A DNA stretch of 64,000 nucleotides from Kolteria novifilia (GTDB taxonomy: Bacteria; Planctomycetota; Planctomycetia; Kolteriales; Kolteriaceae): positions 7,254,001-7,318,000 of the forward strand of contig CP036279.1 of assembly GCA_007748055.1 (NCBI GenBank), read 5' to 3'. The notes under the pieces were generated by a model. The model had not been told where the DNA came from and did no database searches. It saw nothing but the letters and a program-made list of their open reading frames with translations. Positions 54,355-62,483 of the stretch are shown here, piece by piece (positions within the stretch are counted from its first letter, which is position 1; each line of letters begins with the position of its first letter). A program made the position numbers and the translations under genes.

Positions 54355-56238
54355 CTACGGGACTTCCGCGGTCGACGCGGCCTCTACGCTCTTCGGCACT
54401 TTCTTCTGCGCGACCGTCGGTTTGAGCTCGACACGGAGATTCGCGGGACGATCCTTGTCACGGTCCTCAACGTTGAAGGTAACGCGGGCACGACCCTTGA
54501 GCCGGGTCATGTGCGATCCAACCCCGGTTGCCCAGGAGCGGCTCCGGCCGCCGTCTCGACTTTCGACAACACGAATGCGGCCGTCGGGGGCGATGTCCCA
54601 ACTGACAATCGTGAGTTCCCCGTTCGTGTCGACGCCAAAGAAGCGAAGCGTTTCTCCCTCGGGGAAGGGGATGGGGCCGTACGTCCGCTCGGGGTCGAGT
54701 TCGATCAGTCCTAGTTTGGCCACCTCCTCGGAGGTAGGACGTTCGTCGATGAGCTTTTCGTGGCCCAGCCTCTTCGCGAGACTCTTGATCGAGGACTTGA
54801 GGTCGCTGGCGTCGGGATCGACCTGCCGCAAGAGGTTCGCGGTACGCAGGGCCTCGAGTGAAGCCTCCTTGGTCCCGAAGCGGTCCTCGAGTTTCGCGAG
54901 CTGTAGCCACCGCGCCGCCGACTTCCCTTCCGCCGCCATCAGCATGTCACGAACCTTGCGGGCGGTCTCTTTCTCAAGGTGCCGGTGGAACGCGAGGATG
55001 CTCTCGAGACTTCCCCCTTCCTCGAGAAGATTGGCGACGGCCGCCTTGATCTCCTCGCCACTCATGCGATCGACGTAGTGAACGTGGTAGAGCGATGGGG
55101 TCGGCTTGTCGTCGGGCCTGGATTTGCCGGAACGCTCAACGTTGCCGAAATGACGATCATCGTGACGGTAGACCTGAATCACCGTCGGCCCCTTGGTCGT
55201 CCGCAGTTGAATGATGTTCTCGGGTTTCGTCGACATGTTCGGTTTTCGCCAGCCCAACGCCTGGAGTTCCTCGGCGATCGGCGGCAGGATTTCGTCCGGC
55301 GGCAGGTCGGTCTTGAAGCTCCAGAGCGTCTCGTTGTGGTTCATGAATCCGTGGAACGAAACGACTTCCCTCGCCCCGAGCCGATCGAGAAACGCGAACT
55401 CCGGCACCTTTCCATAGGGTGGGCGAAAGTCGTCGGGCAACTCCGGCAGCGGTCCGTTCTTCTCGCGCAAGTCGTCGATCTTCTTTCGCAGGCGCTCGGC
55501 GATCTGCTCGGCGATGTTCTCGCTAGCCAGCTTGTAGCGCGAGGCGGGGGACTCGATCCCCTGGAGAGTCGATCGGTGGCGAATCTCCCCTTCGAAACGC
55601 GATTGGACAATTGGCGGTGTCAGGTGGTCGATCATCGTCGAGCGTGACCGCGAGAGGGTGTTGCCGGCCTCGATGCGGATGGTTGCCTCGAGCGAGCGGG
55701 CCAGGGGAGTACCCGACTCGTCGACACTCCGCAGGTCGAGTGCGATGATGTAGTCGGGAGCAAGCATTCCTGAATCGGGGGCGAAGCCCTTGGGGAGATA
55801 GTCGACTTGATCGACGTCCTTCCAGGACTGGATCTGCTCGAGGAGTTCCGCGCCGACTCGTTCGGAAAGAGGATGTCCGGACAGATTCAAGAACATGAGC
55901 CGGCGACTGGTGAAGAAACTGGGGCTACTTCGTGACTCCGACGAGGTCGACGAGAAGGTGTTGTTCGCTTGGAGCTTGCCGGCGTGGACCGCGAGCCCGG
56001 AGGCTTTGGGCATCCCCTCGTTGGCGACGAGTTCGCCGTCGGCGCCGCGTTCGAGCCGAATTGGCCCCGTGGGGACGGCGGGTTTGGACCCGAACCAGAT
56101 CGCCAGGAATCCGAGAAACGTCCCGCCCAGGATGATGCCGACCACCCGACGTTGCCGGCGCCGACGACGTTTGGCTCGCGCGGAGGCGTCTTCCTCGGGT
56201 GTGGAGGTGTTGCGAAGTTGCTCGATGTCGTGCTGCAT
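54355..56238 (-). CDS. Large single-pass membrane protein of unknown function
   Basis: The 627-residue protein has a basic N-terminus with a cluster of about ten Arg/Lys residues (25-34), one transmembrane helix (about 32-48) and a long periplasmic part. The latter is mixed alpha/beta with several charged helical stretches (ENIAEQIAERLRKKIDDLREK). It includes a RRLMFLNLSGHPLSERVGAELLEQI segment and a C-terminal beta-rich block (DGRIRVVESRDGGRSRSWATGVGSHM). No family was recognised. ATG 56238 begins MQHDIEQL. The orientation is opposite to flanking plus-strand genes, with no functional link apparent. Confidence 0.62.
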   Translation of the reverse strand: MQHDIEQLRNTSTPEEDASARAKRRRRRQRRVVGIILGGTFLGFLAIWFGSKPAVPTGPIRLERGADGELVANEGMPKASGLAVHAGKLQANNTFSSTSSESRSSPSFFTSRRLMFLNLSGHPLSERVGAELLEQIQSWKDVDQVDYLPKGFAPDSGMLAPDYIIALDLRSVDESGTPLARSLEATIRIEAGNTLSRSRSTMIDHLTPPIVQSRFEGEIRHRSTLQGIESPASRYKLASENIAEQIAERLRKKIDDLREKNGPLPELPDDFRPPYGKVPEFAFLDRLGAREVVSFHGFMNHNETLWSFKTDLPPDEILPPIAEELQALGWRKPNMSTKPENIIQLRTTKGPTVIQVYRHDDRHFGNVERSGKSRPDDKPTPSLYHVHYVDRMSGEEIKAAVANLLEEGGSLESILAFHRHLEKETARKVRDMLMAAEGKSAARWLQLAKLEDRFGTKEASLEALRTANLLRQVDPDASDLKSSIKSLAKRLGHEKLIDERPTSEEVAKLGLIELDPERTYGPIPFPEGETLRFFGVDTNGELTIVSWDIAPDGRIRVVESRDGGRSRSWATGVGSHMTRLKGRARVTFNVEDRDKDRPANLRVELKPTVAQKKVPKSVEAASTAEVP

Positions 56239-56415
56239 GGCTCGGGCCCCCTGATCCCCGTCGGTTCCGGTCGCCGCCCGTGGGGCGTGCTCAAGGAGCT
56301 TATTCGCCGATCCTCGCGGGAGATTGGGTCTCGCGGCGCCAAAGTCGGCCTAGAGGAAGCAGGAGCCTAGGTCAGCCCGTTGGTCTATTCGCTGCCCGCT
56401 TAAGTCAACGGACTG

Positions 56416-56760
56416 CTAGATCAGCTCGGTCGGTTCCTCGCGGATCAGGCGATTGGCCGCTTGTCCCATGATGGGGCGCATCATTGAGGCGAGCATGCCG
56501 CGAAGCGTGTCCTCAATGCCCTCGTTCTTGCCGATCGACCGGTAGATGTAGACGAGGGCCGCGAGCGGAATTGCGTCGCAAATGACGATGCGGAAGATCG
56601 TCAGAAAGGGCGCCCGCACGATGTCCCCGTTGACGACCGGTTCGAAGTTGATGGCCCAGACGGCGATCGCCCCCAACCCGACCGATCCGATCAAGACGGC
56701 TCTCATGAAGCGGCTCGCCGCCTCGTGGGGCGTCTTCATCGGGTCCTCGACGTTCAACAT
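56416..56760 (-). CDS. Small two-helix membrane protein
   Basis: The 114-residue protein has two transmembrane helices (AVLIGSVGLGAIAVWAI and IVICDAIPLAALVYIY) and a short charged tail ending REEPTELI. ATG 56760 is preceded by GGGAG at good spacing. The protein lies just upstream of the large unknown membrane protein on the same strand, about 175 bases apart. I do not recognise a family and propose no function. Confidence 0.6.
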   Translation of the reverse strand: MLNVEDPMKTPHEAASRFMRAVLIGSVGLGAIAVWAINFEPVVNGDIVRAPFLTIFRIVICDAIPLAALVYIYRSIGKNEGIEDTLRGMLASMMRPIMGQAANRLIREEPTELI

Positions 56761-57033
56761 ACGAAGCGTCTCCCTGGGCTGTGGGTTGTGCTCGGCCTTG
56801 CATCGGGGAGTCGACGGCCGGGCGGCCATCGCGGGCGAGAACCGACTCGCGGGGATGAATCTCGACCCGTTCCCATGGTAGTCGGGCCCGTCGACGCTTT
56901 CCATGGTTAGTAGGGAGAACTGAGGCCGCTCGCTTCGGGGTCAAGAAAAGACTCAACGCCTCCCCGCTGGGCGAGGAGGCGCCGAAGTCCGCCGAATTTG
57001 TCTCGATTTCGATCCAAAATGGACCGTTTCTCG

Positions 57034-57855
57034 TCACGATTGCTTCGCAACGCCTTCGTTCTGATACAGTTTTCGAACAAACTGCGCCATTTTCCGATCG
57101 ACGAAGCGTGGAAGGAAGCGGCTAACGGTCACCAGCATCTTGCCGCGAAGCGTCAACGTCGATTCCTTGCGACGGTTCTCGATCGCGTTCCAGATCAGCT
57201 TGGCGGCCTCGCCGGAACTCATCGACCGCTGGGCGTGCAGCGAGTGACGGGCCGAGTTTTCCAGCATGTTTTGCTCGAAGTTGCTCTCGGTCAGGCCCGG
57301 CGACACCGCCAGCACCTCGACATCGTCCTTCGCCATTTCCGCACGCAGGGCCTCGGTGAAGCCCATCAGGGCGAACTTGCTCGCCGAGTATTCCGATCGA
57401 GACGGAATCGCCCGACGGCCGGCCACCGAGTTGATCATGACGATCGCCGGGTCGTTGCCTTCCTTGAGTAGCGGAATCGCCAAGCGGGTCAGTTCGCACG
57501 GACCGAAGAAGTTGACTTCCATGATTTTGCGAAGCCGCTCCGGGCCCGCGTATTGGAAGTGCCCGGTCGCGCCGATCCCCGCATTGTTGACCAGCAGATC
57601 CAGGCCACCGAAGTTTTGTTCGGCGAATTGTACGATTCGATCCCGGTCGATCGCTTCGGTCACATCGCCGAGCACCGATTCGATCGTTCCGCCGGCGGCG
57701 CGGGCTTCCTCGACGACTTCGTGGAGACGTTCCTCATTGCGGGCCGTCGCCAGGACTTGGGCCCCGCGGGCGGCGGCTTCAAGCGTCAATCCGCGTCCGA
57801 TGCCGCTCGACGCCCCCGTGATCAAGACTCGCTTTCCTGATAGTTCTCTTCGCAT
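57034..57855 (-). CDS. Short-chain dehydrogenase/reductase
   Basis: The 273-residue protein is a classical SDR. The NAD(P)-binding motif TGASSGIG is at residues 13-20, NNAGIG is at 90-95, and the triad is S143 (INSVAGRR), Y156 and K160 (YSASK). The C-terminal 75 residues are longer and basic, typical of membrane-associated SDRs acting on lipids or retinol-like substrates. It would oxidise an alcohol or reduce a ketone. Preference for NADP is suggested by the Arg-rich segment TARNEER after the second strand. Substrate is not predictable, and no operon partner lies adjacent. Confidence 0.92.
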   Translation of the reverse strand: MRRELSGKRVLITGASSGIGRGLTLEAAARGAQVLATARNEERLHEVVEEARAAGGTIESVLGDVTEAIDRDRIVQFAEQNFGGLDLLVNNAGIGATGHFQYAGPERLRKIMEVNFFGPCELTRLAIPLLKEGNDPAIVMINSVAGRRAIPSRSEYSASKFALMGFTEALRAEMAKDDVEVLAVSPGLTESNFEQNMLENSARHSLHAQRSMSSGEAAKLIWNAIENRRKESTLTLRGKMLVTVSRFLPRFVDRKMAQFVRKLYQNEGVAKQS

Positions 57856-58034
57856 CGTGTCTCATCCGAGCATGGATTTTGGTTGCGGCGCGGTTCGTCG
57901 CCATCCCTTGACTTGAGTTCTCATCATCCCACAAAACAGGGCGAATAGGCAACATGGGCATCTTTCTCTTTCGGCGGGTATTCCGACGACGCGCTTCTAC
58001 AGCCAACACATCCGGCACGACCCGAGACGTTGGC
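57856..58034. other. Intergenic spacer upstream of the SDR gene
   Basis: About 180 bases separate the SDR start from the MITE-like copy C. No gene or hairpin stands out; the SDR promoter is expected here. Confidence 0.35.
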
Positions 58035-58238
58035 CCAGTGGCCTGACTGGCAGGTTCGTTTCATGAAGTCTCGGCCCTCATACCGTGCGGAAGATTGCCC
58101 AATCACGGGCGTCTCCCGCATGCCCACGACAAGCGTCTCCCGCATGCCCACGGCAAGCGTCTCCCGCATGCCCACGGCAAGCGTGGGCATGGCACCCGAG
58201 AGTTTCTTGGGCAATGAACCAACCAATCAAGACACTGG
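58035..58238. mobile_element. MITE-like element, copy C (three internal 24-bp units)
   Basis: The 204-base element has terminal inverted repeats CCAGTGGCCTGACTGGCAGG (left) and, inverted, CCAGTGTCTTGATTGGTTGG (right). Inside, three 24-base units (GTCTCCCGCATGCCCACGGCAAGC, starting 58111, 58135, 58159) precede a GTGGGCATGGCACCC block. Copy A has the same order with one unit. No ORF is present. It is the best-preserved of the three copies and defines the family. Confidence 0.7.
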
Positions 58239-58306
58239 TTGTTCGTCGTCGCGTTCTGCCCTCGGGCGCGAAGTCGGATACGATGATGGAAGGCTCGACA
58301 TGACCT

Positions 58307-60010
58307 GTGTCCGCTGGGGAAAGTGATCTCTTGTCGATTCTGCGTCACCAATCGTTCGCCGCGGCCGGGCTCGTGGGATTTGTCGGCTTCCTGCTGGTGA
58401 TCGCGACACTCGGCGAGCCGGGGCTGACGATCGACGAACCGATCAACGCCCATCACGGCAAACTCATCGTCAGCACCCTCACCGCTCCCGGCGGCACGCT
58501 CGCGGAGCGGGTTTGGTTCATTTGGAAATCGGCCCACGATCACCCGCCGCTGACTCGACTCGCCCTGGGCCTGGCCAACGGGCTGACCGATCCCTCGCCC
58601 CGAGACACGCGCTTCGTCGACCCGTTTCAGTCGCGTTGGGCCTCGGCGCTGATGTATGGCCTGCTCCTATTCCTGGTCACTCGGTTCGCCTGGTCGCTGC
58701 GTGGTCCGGCCGCGGGCTGGTCGGCGGGAATCGCGACGCTCTTGATGCCGCGTCTCTTCGGGCAAGCCCATTTCGCCAGCCCGGAAGTGATCAGCGCCGC
58801 GTTCTACTTGGCGGCTCTCGTCTCGATCGGCTGGGCGATCGGCCCCTTGGCGGTCGAGGAACAGGCAGGGACCAAGCGCTGTTGGTGGCGTTGCGTCTTG
58901 GCGGGCGGCGTGCTCGGCCTCGCGCTACTGACCAAACTGACGTGCATTCTTCTCCCCGCGTCGGTCGGCATCGCGGCTCTGGCGGTCCTTCGCTGGCGAG
59001 CACTCTTGCCGCTCGTGATCTGGGGAGCGACCGGCCTGCTGGTCGTCTTCGTCGCTTGGCCCTGGTTGTGGCCCTTCAACTTCCCGGGGTATCCCTCCGG
59101 CCTGGCAGGCTCGCTGGCCCGCGTGGTCGAGTTTCTGCGGGTCGCGTTCGATCGAGCGACGGTGTACGTTTGGTATGGCGGGCGTCAGTTTCCGCACCCG
59201 AAGTCCGCGGTGCCGTGGCACTTCGTCTGGACCTACTTCCTGGTGACGGTCCCCATCGGCCTGCAACTGCTCGGTCTTGGGCTGGGTCTACCGCGAGCGA
59301 TCCGCATGATGGGGCGAACTCCGGCAGCAAGCGCGAATGGGGAACGACTCGGCGCCGCCCTCGTCCTTAGTGCTTGGCTACTCCCCTTGCTCGTCTTCAC
59401 GCTGCCGATCGAACGCTATGACGGGGAGCGACTCTTTCTCTTCATCTTCCCGCTGTGGGGAATCATCATCGGTTTGGGAGCGGCCGATCTCGTCGCTTGG
59501 CTGCGGCCGCGCTTGGGCCTCAAGTGGGCCGCGAGTCTGATGGTGCTGCTCGCGCTTTCCCAGGCCTACGGGATCGTTCACGACCGCCCCTATTGGCTGA
59601 GCTACTACAACTTGGCGGTGGGCGGACTTCGGGGAGCGGAACGGCTCGGTCTCGAGACGACCTATTGGGGCGACTCGTTGACGCCCGCGTTTTTGAACAA
59701 GGTGGCCGCGACGATGCCCGAGGAGGCATGCGCGATCCTCGTGCCGACGCTGCACGATGGCCATGCCGTGGCGCTGCCCAACCATGCGATGCGGCAAAGC
59801 AAGCAGAACGTCGTCCCCGCTCATCTCGGCGCCGCCAACGGCTGCGGCTGGGCGATCCTCTTTCGTCGCGACGGCTATCTCATCGATCCGATCCCGCATT
59901 GGGTCATGGAACACGGGACGCTTGAGGCGGAGTCGTCCCTCGACGGCGTTTGGCTCAGTCGACTCTACCGTTTGCCTCCGGAGCCCCTTCCGGGGCGGCG
60001 TGCTCCATGA
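58307..60010 (+). CDS. GT39/ArnT-type integral membrane glycosyltransferase-like protein
   Basis: The 567-residue protein has about eleven or twelve transmembrane helices. It has the early D-E motif TIDEPINAHHGK and AHDHPPLTRL typical of polyprenyl-phosphate-sugar dependent transferases (PMT/ArnT/GT39 class). It may transfer a sugar from an undecaprenyl carrier to a protein or lipid on the outer face of the membrane. The start is uncertain: GTG 58307 is the furthest start and a TTG about 27 bases later is possible. Its 3' end overlaps the convergent kinase-like gene by 56 bases. Specific donor and acceptor are unknown. Confidence 0.75.
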   Translation: MSAGESDLLSILRHQSFAAAGLVGFVGFLLVIATLGEPGLTIDEPINAHHGKLIVSTLTAPGGTLAERVWFIWKSAHDHPPLTRLALGLANGLTDPSPRDTRFVDPFQSRWASALMYGLLLFLVTRFAWSLRGPAAGWSAGIATLLMPRLFGQAHFASPEVISAAFYLAALVSIGWAIGPLAVEEQAGTKRCWWRCVLAGGVLGLALLTKLTCILLPASVGIAALAVLRWRALLPLVIWGATGLLVVFVAWPWLWPFNFPGYPSGLAGSLARVVEFLRVAFDRATVYVWYGGRQFPHPKSAVPWHFVWTYFLVTVPIGLQLLGLGLGLPRAIRMMGRTPAASANGERLGAALVLSAWLLPLLVFTLPIERYDGERLFLFIFPLWGIIIGLGAADLVAWLRPRLGLKWAASLMVLLALSQAYGIVHDRPYWLSYYNLAVGGLRGAERLGLETTYWGDSLTPAFLNKVAATMPEEACAILVPTLHDGHAVALPNHAMRQSKQNVVPAHLGAANGCGWAILFRRDGYLIDPIPHWVMEHGTLEAESSLDGVWLSRLYRLPPEPLPGRRAP

Positions 60011-60581
60011 GGAGCGGCGCGGTCCGCCCCTCGAGGAGATTGACCCAGCTCACCGTCAGCCGAGAGGCCACCGCCGGGAAGACCGGATCGACCCAGCCGC
60101 GCGACACCGCGTCCGCGATCTTCAGCGGTTCGCTCCCACCGACCGATTTGAGCAGCAGCAGTTCGACGGCGTTCATCTGGAGGGCGAGCCAAGCCGCGAT
60201 GCTGTCGCTGGTGACCTCCCAGTTCATCGGAAGGGTCCGGCCCGCATCGATGCGGAGGAGGGGGCCGGGATCCAACACACGATGCGCGCGACCGATCGTG
60301 TCTCGATGACGGTCGAGTAGATCGGCGAGCATGCGAGTGTGGGCGCTCATGACATCGATCGCGGCCCAATGGGCCGAGGACTGTTTCGTCGACCAGGACT
60401 GGGAAAGGTTACGAAGGTGATTGGCGAGTTCACCACCGCCGGGCACGAGGAGCAATCGCTCGTCGCGCCGTCGGCTTAGCCATTCGATGATGAGTCTGGG
60501 GAACGAGGGAGTCTTAAAGAGACTCCCTCCGACGTTGACGAGGTGAAGCGGATCGGCCACGGGGCAGGGCTTCGTGCTCAT
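59955..60581 (-). CDS. Amino-acid-kinase-family protein, MfnE-like
   Basis: The 208-residue protein has the amino acid kinase fold: LVNVGGSLFK at the start, LLLVPGGGELANHL, AHWAAIDVMSAH and the late LPMNWEVTSDSIAAWLALQ. This resembles MfnE, the (aminomethyl)furanmethanol-phosphate kinase of methanofuran biosynthesis that occurs in H4MPT-linked C1 organisms, including planctomycetes. The usual P-loop lysine (K-x-GGS) is Asn here, so phosphate transfer might be altered. ATG 60581 was chosen because homology begins there; frame extension upstream is repeat-derived. It overlaps the convergent GT39-type gene by 56 bases. The MfnE assignment is by similarity of the whole domain. Confidence 0.7.
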   Translation of the reverse strand: MSTKPCPVADPLHLVNVGGSLFKTPSFPRLIIEWLSRRRDERLLLVPGGGELANHLRNLSQSWSTKQSSAHWAAIDVMSAHTRMLADLLDRHRDTIGRAHRVLDPGPLLRIDAGRTLPMNWEVTSDSIAAWLALQMNAVELLLLKSVGGSEPLKIADAVSRGWVDPVFPAVASRLTVSWVNLLEGRTAPLLMEHAAPEGAPEANGRVD

Positions 60582-60601
60582 AACACGGCGAGACGTCACG
60601 T

Positions 60602-60927
60602 TGTTGCAACCTCTCCTCGGGGAGAAGTCGGCGAGCGGAGTGAGCCGGGCGAGGGGAAGCGCGACATCGACGGTTCGAGCGATTCGGTGAGGGAGAACCA
60701 CCTCACTCGGAAGAACCCCCTCACCCCTAACCCCTCTCCCACGGGGAGAGGGGAACAAGAGGCTTCCTCTCCCACGGGGAGAGGGGAACAAGAGGCTTCC
60801 TCTCCCAAGGGGAGAGGGGAACAAGAGGCTCGCTCTCCCACGGGGAGAGGGGAACAAGAGGCTAACTCTCCCACGGGGAGAGGGGAACAAGAGGCTAACT
60901 CCCCTACGGGGAGAGGGGAGTGTTGAT
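60602..60927. repeat. Repeat array: 33-bp units, same family as 53.1 kb
   Basis: After a CCTCTCCTCGGGGAGAAGTCGGCGAGCGGAGTGAGCC segment (also part of the 205-bp unit), units of GGGGAACAAGAGGCTTCCTCTCCC repeat with a 33-base period from about 60754 to 60920. The orientation is opposite to the 53-kb array. No gene is present. Confidence 0.85.
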
Positions 60928-61006
60928 GCCCGATACGTCGCGTCGAGTTGTCCATTGGCGTCTGGACTCGGCTTGATCCGAGCGCTGGCGATGCTCTCAA
61001 CCATCA

Positions 61007-61031
61007 CCACTGGCTGACAAGCAGCCAGTGG
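61007..61031. repeat. REP-like palindrome CCACTGGCTG-n5-CAGCCAGTGG
   Basis: A perfect 10-bp stem with loop ACAAG is followed by CACCCG. It is a second copy of the unit at 41068-41090 and lies downstream of the minus-strand coiled-coil gene. It could serve as a terminator for that gene. Confidence 0.65.
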
Positions 61032-61057
61032 CACCCGAACCGAGAGAAGGGACTACA

Positions 61058-62401
61058 TTAGCGATCGTCGCTCTTGAGGTACGCGACGTAGTTGCGGGCG
61101 TTGATGAGCCGAACGCCGTGGTCGCGAGCGTCGTCGCGAAGCGTGGTGAATGCCTTGTTCATCGCGTCGACCACTTCGGGACGCAGCCCGGCGGCCTTGG
61201 CTTGAGCCTCGGTCGGTTCGTCGCCGATCACGAGCCACTTGGTGCCGGTCGTGAGTCGACCAATCGTCCGTCCCTTGACCAAGTCGAACTCGGCGTCGAT
61301 GCGTCCGTTGTGGCTTTCGACCAGTTGACGGAACGCGTCGTTGTCGGGCTTCGCGTCGCCATCGAGCGAGACGATGCCGACCAGCGCGATCCCCTCCTTC
61401 TGTCCCGGCTTCCAAGCCGGACGATAGAGAGCGTCGCCGGGCAGGACGGGCGATCCGACGGGATTCTCCGAGATGATCGCGCGGGCGAGGTGGGAGCCCT
61501 CGAGGCGAACGACCTCCAGGAGCGTCTTGGGCAGGTGCTGGCGATTGCCGTTCTCGATGCCGTAGACACCGAAGACGTCGCCGGTGCGAACGCTGTCGTC
61601 GCTTCCCAAGTCGATAAAGGCGATCCGACCACCGTCGCTGACGGAGACGACCTCGCCAAGCTTGTTGACGAATTCGATCTCGCCGGCTTGTTCCTTGAGG
61701 GCCTTGATGTTGTCGTGGTTCTCGACGAGTGACTGAAGCCGACTGTCGAGTTCGTACTTCTCGTCGCTCCGCATACGCTTACTCTTGGTCAGCTCGCGGC
61801 GGATGTCGGTGAGCCGCTGCGTGATGTCGACCAGTTCGCCGTCCTTGTTGCGAAGGGCGTCTTGCAGTTCCTTGGTCTTCGCGGCGAGCTGTTGATCGAG
61901 TTGCGACTGCTTGGACCGGGCGGCGGTGATCTTCTGTTGATACTGCCCCTTGATCCCCTTGAGATCGTTCTCGAGCTTGAGTTTATCCTCTTCGAGTTGC
62001 TTGATCTTGGCGTCGGCGGCGGCAAGTTCCGAGTGGAGGTAGTCGATAAACCGCTTGAAGGTCTTGTCGGCCGGAGGGCTGGTCGCGGAGGGATTGCCAC
62101 TGGCCCGAGCGTTGAGCAAGCCACCACTGGCGTCGAGTCGGGCGTCGACCATGTCGCGGACCACGTCGTGGGTGGCGGCGCTGTCGACGCCGACGACCTT
62201 GCCACGGAGTTCGAGGTAGCGCTGCTTGGCTTGAGCCATTTCCTCGTCGGCCTGGTCGGCCTTCGATTTGGCATCCTCGGCCTGTTGATACTTCGGCTTG
62301 ACCTCGGCGAAATAGGAGTATCCGACGGCGCCCAAGGCGATCATGAACAACGCCATGACCACGTTGATCCACGTCGGCACCGTTTCGTTCCGTCCCGCCA
62401 T
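61058..62401 (-). CDS. Membrane-anchored coiled-coil protein with BRCT-like C-terminal domain (paralogue 2)
   Basis: The 447-residue protein has one N-terminal transmembrane helix (about 11-31), then about 200 residues of coiled coil rich in Lys, Glu, Gln and Ala. A compact beta domain follows (GEVVSVSDGGRIAFIDLGSDDSVRTGDVFGVYG). The C-terminal domain reads VGIVSLDGDAKPDNDAFRQLVESHNGRI then TGTKWLVIGDEPTEAQ and LINARNYVAYL, which resembles a BRCT domain in outline. AAGGAGA precedes ATG 62401. It lies about 80 bases downstream of a clear paralogue on the same strand. Cellular role unknown; BRCT resemblance is by eye. Confidence 0.65.
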   Translation of the reverse strand: MAGRNETVPTWINVVMALFMIALGAVGYSYFAEVKPKYQQAEDAKSKADQADEEMAQAKQRYLELRGKVVGVDSAATHDVVRDMVDARLDASGGLLNARASGNPSATSPPADKTFKRFIDYLHSELAAADAKIKQLEEDKLKLENDLKGIKGQYQQKITAARSKQSQLDQQLAAKTKELQDALRNKDGELVDITQRLTDIRRELTKSKRMRSDEKYELDSRLQSLVENHDNIKALKEQAGEIEFVNKLGEVVSVSDGGRIAFIDLGSDDSVRTGDVFGVYGIENGNRQHLPKTLLEVVRLEGSHLARAIISENPVGSPVLPGDALYRPAWKPGQKEGIALVGIVSLDGDAKPDNDAFRQLVESHNGRIDAEFDLVKGRTIGRLTTGTKWLVIGDEPTEAQAKAAGLRPEVVDAMNKAFTTLRDDARDHGVRLINARNYVAYLKSDDR

Positions 62402-62483
62402 GAAACTCTCCTTCCGGGGAAGACTCTTCCCGTCGCCTCTCGACGTTGTGTTTCTCTCGCCGCCCGCTTGCACCGACAGACCG

